From Desulfobacterium sp. (GTDB taxonomy: Bacteria; Desulfobacterota; Desulfobacteria; Desulfobacterales; Desulfobacteraceae): a DNA stretch of 64,000 bases. Both the position numbers and the translations under genes were made by a program. The notes under the pieces were generated by a model. The model made no database searches and had not been told where the DNA came from. It was given only the letters and a program-made list of their open reading frames with translations. The stretch is taken from NCBI GenBank assembly GCA_030145245.1, contig JAQYWC010000074.1, positions 62,001 through 126,000 on the forward strand, written 5' to 3'. This document shows positions 33,022-40,672 of the stretch, one piece after another (the first letter of the stretch is position 1; the number at the start of each line of letters is the position of its first letter).

Positions 33022-34846
33022 AGCAGAGGGAGGCGGCCAGGAGCACCACCAGTATGGAGCCGAGGTTGTGCATGACAGCGCCCATGATCGGGGTCAACAG
33101 CCCCAGGGAGCCGGCAGCCACGGCAACAAGGTTGATCAGAAAACTGATGGCAATGCTGACCTTGATGATCCGGCTCATGTTTTTACCCAGGTCGATGAGA
33201 AAGGGCAGCCGGTCCAGCCGGTCGTTCATCAATACCACGTCCGCCGTTTCAAGGGCGGCATCGGAACCGTTCAATCCCATGGCAATGCCCACATCGGCAG
33301 CCTTTAAGGCCGGTGCATCGTTGATTCCGTCCCCCACATAGACAAGACCGCCCCTGGGGTAGGAATTCAATACCGCAAGCTTGTCCTGGGGCTTCTGGCA
33401 GAAATGGATCTCCATGATCCCCACCCCGTCTGCCACGGCCCTCACCGGCGCCTCCTGGTCGCCGGAAAGGATGGCAACATCCTCGGCCCCCGTCCTGCGA
33501 ATGGCTTGGACCGTTTTTTGTGCGCAGCTTCTTGGCCGGTCCTGCAGGCCAATGTATCCTGCCGTACCCGTGTCCACAACCACTTGGACGGCGGTCAATC
33601 CAAGGTCTGCCCAGCGATCGCTTGTTACGATCTCAACCCGTCTCTGCCCCACCATACCGGATATCCCCCTGCCCGGTTCCGAAAAGATGCCGGTGGCGAC
33701 TTGGGCGTCGCATCCAAGCGCCGTGGCCTTTGCCACGATTCCCTTGGCAAGGGGGTGAAGGCTGCCGGCTTCAATGGCTGAGGCAAGGGAGAGCATCTCT
33801 TTTTCAGTGAACCCGGGCGAAACATCCATCCGGGTGACCACGGGCTCGCCCTGGGTAAGGGTCCCTGTCTTATCAAAGAACACCCCGGTTGCGGTTGCTA
33901 TCTTTTCAAGGCTCCTGCCGCCCCGGACAAGGATGCCGGCCTTGGCGGCCCGGCCGATGGCGGCAACGGTGGATACCGGCCCGGCCAGGAGAAAGGAGCA
34001 GGGGCAGCCCACGATGAGCACCGTGATCGCCCGGGTGATATCCAGGGTGATCCCATAGGTGAGAGCGGCAACAAAAAGGATAACCGGGGTAAAAAACGCG
34101 GCATAGCGATCCACAATCCCCCCACTCTCCGTCTTTGACGCCTCCGCTTCCCGCACCATCCGGATGATCTTGCCGATGGTTGAATTCTCCCCCACCTGGG
34201 TGGCTTCGGCCTTGATGAATCCGTCCACACACAGGGTGCCGGCATACACAGGATCGTTGACCTGCTTTACAACCGGAATCGACTCCCCGGTGATGGTGGA
34301 CTCGTCCACGGAGGTTGCCCCGCTTGTGATGATGCCGTCAACGGCAATAGTCTCCCCGGCCCTGATGACAACCCTGTTCCCGGGGACAATATCGGAAACG
34401 TTCACCTGGACCTCGCCCCCCTCTTTTTCGATGGTTGCCTGCCCGGGCGCAAGTTCCATGAGCTGCTGGATCGCGTTCCTCGCACTGTCGCTCACGGCCT
34501 CCTCCACCAGGGCCCCGAACATCATGATGGCACTGACAACGGCCGCCTCAAAAAAATTGCCGTTGAAAAGACAGGCAAGGATGGCAATGCTCACCAGTTC
34601 GTCCACATTGATCTGGCGTTTCATCATGCCCCGGAAGGCCCCCATGATAATAGGCACACCGTTGACGGCGATGGATACCATCAGCACCAGGTCTGAGGGG
34701 GAAAGATTTAAAAGCGGCAAATCACCCGTACGGGTCACTGCCAGGGCAGCCGGAATGAGCATGCCGCCGGACGCAACCCGGAAAAAGTCCCTGGATTTAA
34801 AGATCTCCCGGTACACATTGAGATTCCCATGTCGCCCTATCATCAC
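33008..34846 (-). CDS. Heavy-metal P1B-type ATPase without N-terminal metal-binding domain
   Basis: 612 residues, an inner-membrane pump for a soft or transition metal. Actuator TGES (186-189), membrane metal site CPC (281-283), phosphorylation site DKTGT (325-329), P1B-specific His-Pro in SLHPLAKG (364-365), hinge GDGIND (505-510). The HMA (CxxC) domain usual at the N-terminus is missing: membrane spans begin at about residue 25. Cu(I), Zn and Cd are all possible. The last four residues (WGQA) and stop come from a repeat half copy. Preceded by a strong promoter with MarR-type operators. Confidence 0.92.
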   Translation of the reverse strand: MMIGRHGNLNVYREIFKSRDFFRVASGGMLIPAALAVTRTGDLPLLNLSPSDLVLMVSIAVNGVPIIMGAFRGMMKRQINVDELVSIAILACLFNGNFFEAAVVSAIMMFGALVEEAVSDSARNAIQQLMELAPGQATIEKEGGEVQVNVSDIVPGNRVVIRAGETIAVDGIITSGATSVDESTITGESIPVVKQVNDPVYAGTLCVDGFIKAEATQVGENSTIGKIIRMVREAEASKTESGGIVDRYAAFFTPVILFVAALTYGITLDITRAITVLIVGCPCSFLLAGPVSTVAAIGRAAKAGILVRGGRSLEKIATATGVFFDKTGTLTQGEPVVTRMDVSPGFTEKEMLSLASAIEAGSLHPLAKGIVAKATALGCDAQVATGIFSEPGRGISGMVGQRRVEIVTSDRWADLGLTAVQVVVDTGTAGYIGLQDRPRSCAQKTVQAIRRTGAEDVAILSGDQEAPVRAVADGVGIMEIHFCQKPQDKLAVLNSYPRGGLVYVGDGINDAPALKAADVGIAMGLNGSDAALETADVVLMNDRLDRLPFLIDLGKNMSRIIKVSIAISFLINLVAVAAGSLGLLTPIMGAVMHNLGSILVVLLAASLCWGQA

Positions 34847-34856
34847 GCCTCCTTAA

Positions 34857-34952
34857 AAGTTTGAATTTCGAGTAGTTTGAATGTCAAGCTATCTTTACCG
34901 GCTGATATATCCCGATATAGCTCGGGTGTCAAGTAGTTTGATGATCAAGCTA
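34857..34952. promoter_or_regulatory. Divergent promoter region with TAGTTTGA-N3-TCAAGCTA operators
   Basis: Two identical-arm palindromes, TAGTTTGA-ATG-TCAAGCTA (34873-34891) and TAGTTTGA-TGA-TCAAGCTA (34934-34952), 61 bp apart, plus a weaker copy at 34857-34875. They flank a minus-strand promoter for the ATPase: TTGACA (34927-34932), 17 nt, TATATC (34904-34909). Most likely bound by the MarR protein encoded at 35026. Confidence 0.75.
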
Positions 34953-35025
34953 CTTTTTTAGATTGTGTCGGAAGATAGCCTGTGATAGGGGAACACCAAC
35001 GACATGAACTCATTTGGAGAACAGG

Positions 35026-35439
35026 ATGGAACTGAAAAACCTGGCAAGAATCATAGTGGAATTTTACGAAAAGCTCTCCTCCTGGGAAGAGTCGGTGGTC
35101 AGGGACTCAGGCCTTACCACGGCCCAGATCCATACCATTGAGATCGTCGGCCATGCCGGGGCCATAAAGATGAAGGATCTGGCAGGAAAGATCGGCGTGA
35201 CCACGGGCACCCTGACCGTCAGCGTTGACAGGCTTGAGAAAAAGGGCCTTCTGGTACGAAGACCCCATGAAAAGGACAGGCGTTCCTACATGATCGAGCT
35301 GACCCGGGAAGGCAAAAAACATTTTGAAGAGCACCACAACTTCCACATCAGAATGACGGAAGAGATCGTTTCGTGCCTGAGTGAACAGGAGCAGAAGGCC
35401 TTTGCCGGGATCATCGAAAAGATGCTGAAAAGAATCTAA
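35026..35439 (+). CDS. MarR-family transcriptional regulator
   Basis: 137 residues: dimerisation helices at both ends and a winged helix (about 30-105) with GAIKMKDLAGKIGVTTGTLTVSVDRLEKKGLL as recognition region and RRPHEKDRRSYMIELT as the wing, including the conserved D-R-R. ATG 35026 is preceded by GGAG at 6 nt; an in-frame TTG at 35014 is less likely. Divergent from the P-type ATPase with shared operators, so it probably represses that pump and itself. MarR control of a P1B ATPase is unusual (ArsR, MerR or CopY are usual). Its stop codon overlaps a repeat half copy. Confidence 0.9.
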   Translation: MELKNLARIIVEFYEKLSSWEESVVRDSGLTTAQIHTIEIVGHAGAIKMKDLAGKIGVTTGTLTVSVDRLEKKGLLVRRPHEKDRRSYMIELTREGKKHFEEHHNFHIRMTEEIVSCLSEQEQKAFAGIIEKMLKRI

Positions 35440-35450
35440 GCCTGACCCCA
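35436..35450. repeat. GGGGTCAG half copy shared by two convergent stop codons
   Basis: CTAAGCCTGACCCCA: supplies WGQA plus TAG to the hybrid kinase on the minus strand and contributes to the TAA of marR on the plus strand. Confidence 0.8.
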
Positions 35451-38255
35451 GAGGAGCTTTCTGACCCTGGCGGTCAGTCCCTGGACGGTGAACGGCTTCT
35501 GGATGAACTCAACCCCCTCTTCGAGGACGCCGTGCCTGGCGATCACGTTACCGGTGTAGCCGGACATATAGAGCACCTTCAGGCCCGGATGCATATCAAC
35601 AGCCCGGGTAAACAGCTCTTTACCGTTCATCCCGGGCATAATCACATCGGTCAGCAGAAGATCCACCGAACCGCCATGGGAGGAAAGGATCTGCAACGCT
35701 TCAGCCCCGTCTTCCGCCACAAGAACCGTGTACCCCTGTTGGGTGAGAACGGCACTGCCGAAATCCCGAACCTGCCCATTATCTTCCACCAGCAGAATGG
35801 TCTCGGAACCGCCCGGCCCTCCGGGCGACACTTCCGGGGCCTTTTGTTCGACCGGGGCGTCGTCTGAGACCGGCAGGTAGACCTTGAAGGTCGTGCCCCT
35901 TCCCGGTTCGCTGTAAACCCAGATGTTGCCCCCGTGCTGTTTAACAATGCCGTAGACCGTGGCAAGTCCCAGGCCGGTACCCTGATCGCCCTTGGTGGAA
36001 AAGAACGGCTCGAAAATATGTTCCCGGACCGCATCATCCATGCCGCAGCCAGGGTCGCTGACCGCCAGCATGACATAGCGTCCCTCCCGGGTGCCGGGAC
36101 GAGCCGCAGCAGACGCCGGGTCGATATCCTCCATGGCGGTCTCCAGGGTAAGCCTGCCGCCTTCCGGCATGGCATCCTGGGCATTCACGGCAAGGTTCAT
36201 GATCACCTGCTCGACCTGGCCAATGTCCGCCTTGATGGTTTGAATGCCGGGATCAGGGATGAACTCGATCTCTATATCTTCCCGGATGGTACGCCGCAGC
36301 AACGGTTCAAATTCCTGGATGGTGGCGTTCAGGTTCAGCGGCTTGTACTGCAGGGTCTGTTTGCGGCCAAAGGCCAGGAGCTGACGCACCAGATTCCGGG
36401 TCCGGTGGCCTGCCCGCACGATCTGGTCCACGTAGCGCCTCTGCCGGTCACCCAGGTCCAAATCAGCCATGAGCATCTCGCCGAACCCGAGGATGGGGGT
36501 CAGCAGGTTGTTCATGTCATGGGCCACGCCTGCGGCCAGCCGGCCGATGGCCTCCACCTTCTGGGCCTGGCGGTATTGTTCCGCAAGCCGTTCCTTTTGC
36601 GCCTCTGCCTCTTTGGTTTCCGTTATGTCGGTGACCACCCCTTCAAAATTCTCCCCCGGGCCATAAAGCCTGCCGGAAAAACGCAACCAACAGAGGGAAC
36701 CGTCCCTTCTCCTGAAGCGCGCCTCGTGGTTTTCCACTTGACCATTTTCCCTGAGCGCTGCAACCATATAGGCTCTTGCGCCAGGCTCGACATAGAAATC
36801 ACTTATGGAGCGTTGCTGGAGGAGTTCATCCCGGGAATCGTAGCCAAACATTTCAACCATATGGAGGTTGGCTTCCAGGAACAATCCATCAAAAAGCCGT
36901 GTCCGGACAAGTCCTATCTGGGCATTTTCATAAAGGTTACGGTATTTTTCCTCGCTGGCCACCAGGGCCTCCCGGGTCCGCCGCTGATCGATGACAGACT
37001 GGAACCGCTTGGCCAGGGATTCCATCAAGTCTGCTTCCTCTTTCAGGAAAGGCCCCTGATCCATCAGGGGACGCTCTTCAAGATAGCAGACATCCAATGT
37101 CCCCACCCTGATCCCGGACCGCACAATCTCCTGTGACAATCGCCAGGAAGTGTTCCGATAGTTGTCCGTCTTATATTCCCGGCCCTCTATCTTGAGGCGT
37201 GCACAAGTGATCTCCGGGTATTGCCATCCTGGCGGAATCAGGCCGATGCCCTGTTCGAAAATCTCCTCCAGGGAGATACCGGGAGCCTCAATAAGACTGG
37301 AGAGCTCAAAAAGGCACTTCATCTCCTTGACCCGTTCGGCCAACTGTGCTTCACTCCTGCGCAGCTGTTCCTCCGCCTGCTTTTTCATGATATGCAGCCC
37401 CATGAAGGACGTTATTGTTTCCAGGGCGTCCCGGGATATTTCCGAAAAGGTACCGGCCTTGCAGGAGGCCACCCCCAGACAACCGATAACCCGGTGCTCA
37501 TGTTTGATCGGGATAAGCCCCACCGCCTTCAGCCCCTCTTGCCAACAGACCGGATCAACCAAGTTTTCAAGGTTGTTAACATGTGTAAAAACAGGCGATC
37601 CTTTTAAAACCATTGTGGTGTACGGCGAATCCGGGGCATACCATGCGATTTTCCTGGCAAAGGATTGGGACAGTCCGCTATGGGACCGCATGGACAGGGA
37701 ACCATCCCCTTTGACCAGATAGATTGCCCCGCAATCCATGCCTGAGCCTTGGATTGCAAAACCAACACAGAGTGCAAGAAACCCATCAAGATCACTGGTG
37801 GCCCCCACGGCATGGGCAAGATCATACTGGGACAGAAGAAGCGTCTCTGCCCGCCTGCGCTCGGTCCAGTCCGTGATGACAAAAATAAAACCGATCACCT
37901 TTCCGCCGTCGTCCCGGATGGCATCAACCCGCTGAAAGGCCGGAAAATTCCGTCCGCTTTTTGTCACCATGGTGAGCGCGCCGGCCCATGCCTCTCCGGC
38001 CATGATACTGTCCGTTATTTCCCTTGCAATGCTCTTGTCCTGAACAAGGTTAAAGCCGCTGCCCTGGGCCACGACTTCCTGGGCGGTTTCAAATTCGAAC
38101 AGCTCTGAAAAGGCTCTGTTTTGATAGCAATGGCGCCCTTCAGGATCGACGATGCCAATGGCATCGCCGGTGAAGTCCAGCGCTTTCATCATCAGGATAA
38201 GTTTCCCGGGGGTATCTTCACTCATCCGAAATATTTTATCGTTTTCCATCGCCAT
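35436..38255 (-). CDS. Hybrid sensor histidine kinase (PAS-GAF-GAF-PAS-HK-REC)
   Basis: 939 residues, no membrane span, so a cytoplasmic sensor. N-terminal PAS (about 22-135, ending VITDWTERRRAET), GAF (about 140-295), a second GAF-like region (about 310-435), a PAS/PAC (about 442-560, ending VTDITETKEAEAQ), dimerisation helix with His near 579 (AGVAHDMNNLLTPI), HATPase (NLAVNAQDAMPEGG, DPGCGMDD, GTGLGLATVYG) and a C-terminal receiver with ILLVEDN and the phospho-acceptor in LLTDVIMPGMNG near 867. ATG 38255 has AGGGGG upstream. Divergent from an NtrC-type regulator, a likely partner. Confidence 0.93.
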   Translation of the reverse strand: MAMENDKIFRMSEDTPGKLILMMKALDFTGDAIGIVDPEGRHCYQNRAFSELFEFETAQEVVAQGSGFNLVQDKSIAREITDSIMAGEAWAGALTMVTKSGRNFPAFQRVDAIRDDGGKVIGFIFVITDWTERRRAETLLLSQYDLAHAVGATSDLDGFLALCVGFAIQGSGMDCGAIYLVKGDGSLSMRSHSGLSQSFARKIAWYAPDSPYTTMVLKGSPVFTHVNNLENLVDPVCWQEGLKAVGLIPIKHEHRVIGCLGVASCKAGTFSEISRDALETITSFMGLHIMKKQAEEQLRRSEAQLAERVKEMKCLFELSSLIEAPGISLEEIFEQGIGLIPPGWQYPEITCARLKIEGREYKTDNYRNTSWRLSQEIVRSGIRVGTLDVCYLEERPLMDQGPFLKEEADLMESLAKRFQSVIDQRRTREALVASEEKYRNLYENAQIGLVRTRLFDGLFLEANLHMVEMFGYDSRDELLQQRSISDFYVEPGARAYMVAALRENGQVENHEARFRRRDGSLCWLRFSGRLYGPGENFEGVVTDITETKEAEAQKERLAEQYRQAQKVEAIGRLAAGVAHDMNNLLTPILGFGEMLMADLDLGDRQRRYVDQIVRAGHRTRNLVRQLLAFGRKQTLQYKPLNLNATIQEFEPLLRRTIREDIEIEFIPDPGIQTIKADIGQVEQVIMNLAVNAQDAMPEGGRLTLETAMEDIDPASAAARPGTREGRYVMLAVSDPGCGMDDAVREHIFEPFFSTKGDQGTGLGLATVYGIVKQHGGNIWVYSEPGRGTTFKVYLPVSDDAPVEQKAPEVSPGGPGGSETILLVEDNGQVRDFGSAVLTQQGYTVLVAEDGAEALQILSSHGGSVDLLLTDVIMPGMNGKELFTRAVDMHPGLKVLYMSGYTGNVIARHGVLEEGVEFIQKPFTVQGLTARVRKLLWGQA

Positions 38256-38445
38256 ATTTTCCCCCTGATAAAATTTGCTTGCACCGTGGATTTTAAAATG
38301 CTATCTGCACCTCACGTCGACCGGAAAAAATACAGTTTAACAATCAATGTGTCAAGGAACTTCAATCATCATGACCCCGGCGTGAACGAACCCGTCATCT
38401 GTTTTTGGGTTCGCTGGACTCGGGATAAAGGTGTGGAGAAAGCAA

Positions 38446-39831
38446 ATGAATCAGATTCTGATCGTTGATGATGACCCGGGCGTATGTCTGTTCATGGAGG
38501 AAGTCATGACCTCCATGGGATATGCTGCGGACCATGCCCGGACACTTAAAAAAGGTCTGAAAAAAGCAAACTCAGCCCCCTGGGATATCATCTTTCTGGA
38601 TGTGCACCTGCCGGACGGCAGCGGACTTGAGGCGGTATCCGAATTCCGGAAGACCCCGTCAGCCCCGGAGGTGATCATCCTGACGGGGGAAGGCTCCGCA
38701 GACGGCGCAGCCCAGGCCATCCGCAGCGGCGCATGGGACTATATCGAAAAACCGGTCACGCCCAATACCATCTCCCTGCCCCTCAAACACGCCATGGAGA
38801 TCCGGCTGGCAAGAAAGGCCAAATCAGGCCCGGCACCCTTCAAGCGGGAAAAGATCAGCGGGGACAGCCCGGAACTGTCCGACTGCCTGGCCCAGGCAGC
38901 CAACGCGGCCGGCAGCGATGCCAGTGTGCTGCTCATGGGCGAGAGCGGAACGGGCAAGGAACTTTTTGCCCGGGCCATCCATGATAACAGCCCCAGGGCA
39001 AAAGGCCCCTTTGTGGTGGTGGATTGCGCAGCCCTGCCCGAATCCCTGGTGGAAAGCGTTCTGTTCGGCCACGAAAAAGGGGCGTTCACCGGGGCGACGA
39101 AATCCCAGGCAGGATTAATTCGTGAGGCCAACGGGGGCACCCTGTTTCTGGATGAATTGGGGGAGCTGTCACCCTCGAATCAGAAACGGTTCCTGCGGGT
39201 CCTCCAGGAACGCAGGGTTCGCTCCATCGGGGGGGGCAGGGAAGATGCCATCGATTTTCGTCTCATTACCGCCACCCATCAGGATATCGATGGAATGGCA
39301 GACGCGGGCAGCTTCAGGAAAGACCTTCTGTTCCGCCTTCGCGGACTGACCATCTCCCTTCCACCCCTCAGGGATCGCCAGGGGGATGCCCAAATCATTG
39401 CCATGCGCTCCATTGAAAAATACTGCACCCGGTTTGGAATTACGGTCAAGGGGTTTTATCCCGAATTTCTGGAAGCCCTTGTTCGCTACCGATGGCCCGG
39501 CAATGTCAGGGAACTTGTGGCGGCCGTGGAAGCGGCCGTGATCCATGGAAAAGATGAGCCCCTCCTCCATCCCATTCATCTGCCGGTCCATATCCGCGCC
39601 AATCTGGCGCAAAAGGCGGTGCGGGGGTCAACCCCTCCCTTGGAAGACCCCATGGATCAAGATCCGGGGACCATACTCCCCCACTCCCAGTACATGCAAG
39701 CCGCTGAAAAGAGATACTTCAAGGAGGTGGGTGCTGCCGCAAGCGGCACCATAAACGAAATTTGCCGCCTGTCCGGCCTTTCAAGGGCCCAGGTGTACCG
39801 ATTGATCAAAAAACACAACATCACCCTTTGA
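38446..39831 (+). CDS. NtrC-type sigma-54-dependent response regulator
   Basis: 461 residues. Receiver domain (1-120) with acid pocket VDDD and acceptor Asp52 (FLDVHLPDGSG); AAA+ domain with Walker A GESGTGKE (about 164-171), the sigma-54 contact loop GAFTGA (about 211-216), Walker B GGTLFLDELGE and R-finger region; C-terminal helix-turn-helix (about 435-457, INEICRLSGLSRAQVYRLI). It activates RpoN-dependent promoters after phosphorylation. ATG 38446 has GTGGAGAAA in front. It is transcribed away from the hybrid kinase 190 nt to its left, an arrangement usual for a cognate pair. Targets unknown. Confidence 0.94.
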   Translation: MNQILIVDDDPGVCLFMEEVMTSMGYAADHARTLKKGLKKANSAPWDIIFLDVHLPDGSGLEAVSEFRKTPSAPEVIILTGEGSADGAAQAIRSGAWDYIEKPVTPNTISLPLKHAMEIRLARKAKSGPAPFKREKISGDSPELSDCLAQAANAAGSDASVLLMGESGTGKELFARAIHDNSPRAKGPFVVVDCAALPESLVESVLFGHEKGAFTGATKSQAGLIREANGGTLFLDELGELSPSNQKRFLRVLQERRVRSIGGGREDAIDFRLITATHQDIDGMADAGSFRKDLLFRLRGLTISLPPLRDRQGDAQIIAMRSIEKYCTRFGITVKGFYPEFLEALVRYRWPGNVRELVAAVEAAVIHGKDEPLLHPIHLPVHIRANLAQKAVRGSTPPLEDPMDQDPGTILPHSQYMQAAEKRYFKEVGAAASGTINEICRLSGLSRAQVYRLIKKHNITL

Positions 39832-40077
39832 CCATGGTCTCCGGTGGGGGGCTTTCCAAATCCGCCCCCTATCACCCCCCATTCTCATCAATAAGACCCC
39901 GTCTCATCCCTGCACATCTTTTTCCCCCACCCCCAATTAACGGGGATTTCCACCTGCAAACATAACTCCCTGGAATTAAACCCCATAGATACGAAACAGA
40001 CAAAATTACCAACAATGGCATAAAACTTGATTAAGCTCGCTCCCATGGAAGCAATGGCGAACATAAAAGGAGACTGT

Positions 40078-40500
40078 ATGAGTATATTGATACTTTGCGC
40101 TGACGGGGATACGCCGGATTCATCCGTGGCCAACACGTGTGCAGGCCAGGAAAAGTGGGGGGAACAGCCGGCCAAGGGCTTGCGTGAAAAGCTTGTCAAG
40201 GCATTCGGGCCGAAAATTGGAAATATCGAATTCTGTGATACCGTGCCCCAGCTGACGGCCCGTTTTCACCGGCCCATGGCCGCTCCAACAGTCCTGATAC
40301 TGGTCATTGACGGCCAGGACACCCTTGAATCACTTATATCTGTCAGGGACTTTTTCGACGGCATCCCGGTGATTATTATCCCGACCTTCGAATCGCCACA
40401 AACCCTGCGCCAAACCTACACCTTGTGCCCCCGGTATATCGGCAATGGCGACAATCTGATCCATGTGGCTGCGGTCCTTGCCAACCTGACGGCCCGCTAG
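40078..40500 (+). CDS. Unknown small protein, response-regulator-like fold possible
   Basis: 140 residues, cytoplasmic. The alternation MSILILCADGDTPDSS, APTVLILVIDGQDTLESLISVRDFFDGIPVIIIPTFESP suggests a doubly wound alpha/beta fold like a pseudo-receiver: strand VLILVIDG sits where the phospho-acceptor strand would be, and GIPVIIIPT where the Lys strand ends, but Lys is absent. AAAAGGAGA precedes the ATG. It lies downstream of the NtrC-type gene, separated by 246 nt. Function unknown. Confidence 0.6.
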   Translation: MSILILCADGDTPDSSVANTCAGQEKWGEQPAKGLREKLVKAFGPKIGNIEFCDTVPQLTARFHRPMAAPTVLILVIDGQDTLESLISVRDFFDGIPVIIIPTFESPQTLRQTYTLCPRYIGNGDNLIHVAAVLANLTAR

Positions 40501-40518
40501 TGCAATATAAAGTGAACT

Positions 40519-40557
40519 CCCCCGGATCTGAAACCGCCCTGGCTTCAGGTCCGGGGG
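40519..40557 (+). terminator. Strong hairpin after the small unknown gene
   Basis: CCCCCGGA (40519-40526) pairs with TCCGGGGG (40550-40557), and inside it CTGAA with TTCAG. Starts 18 nt after the stop; no T-run. Confidence 0.5.
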
Positions 40558-40672
40558 CACAAAACCCCACAAAACAGATAGGATGGATCTATCAGATATT
40601 GTGCTGAAAGGCATGGTGTATTACTCTTAAGATTCAAGATTTGGCATTTCAAAGAAACGCGGGGTTTACACC

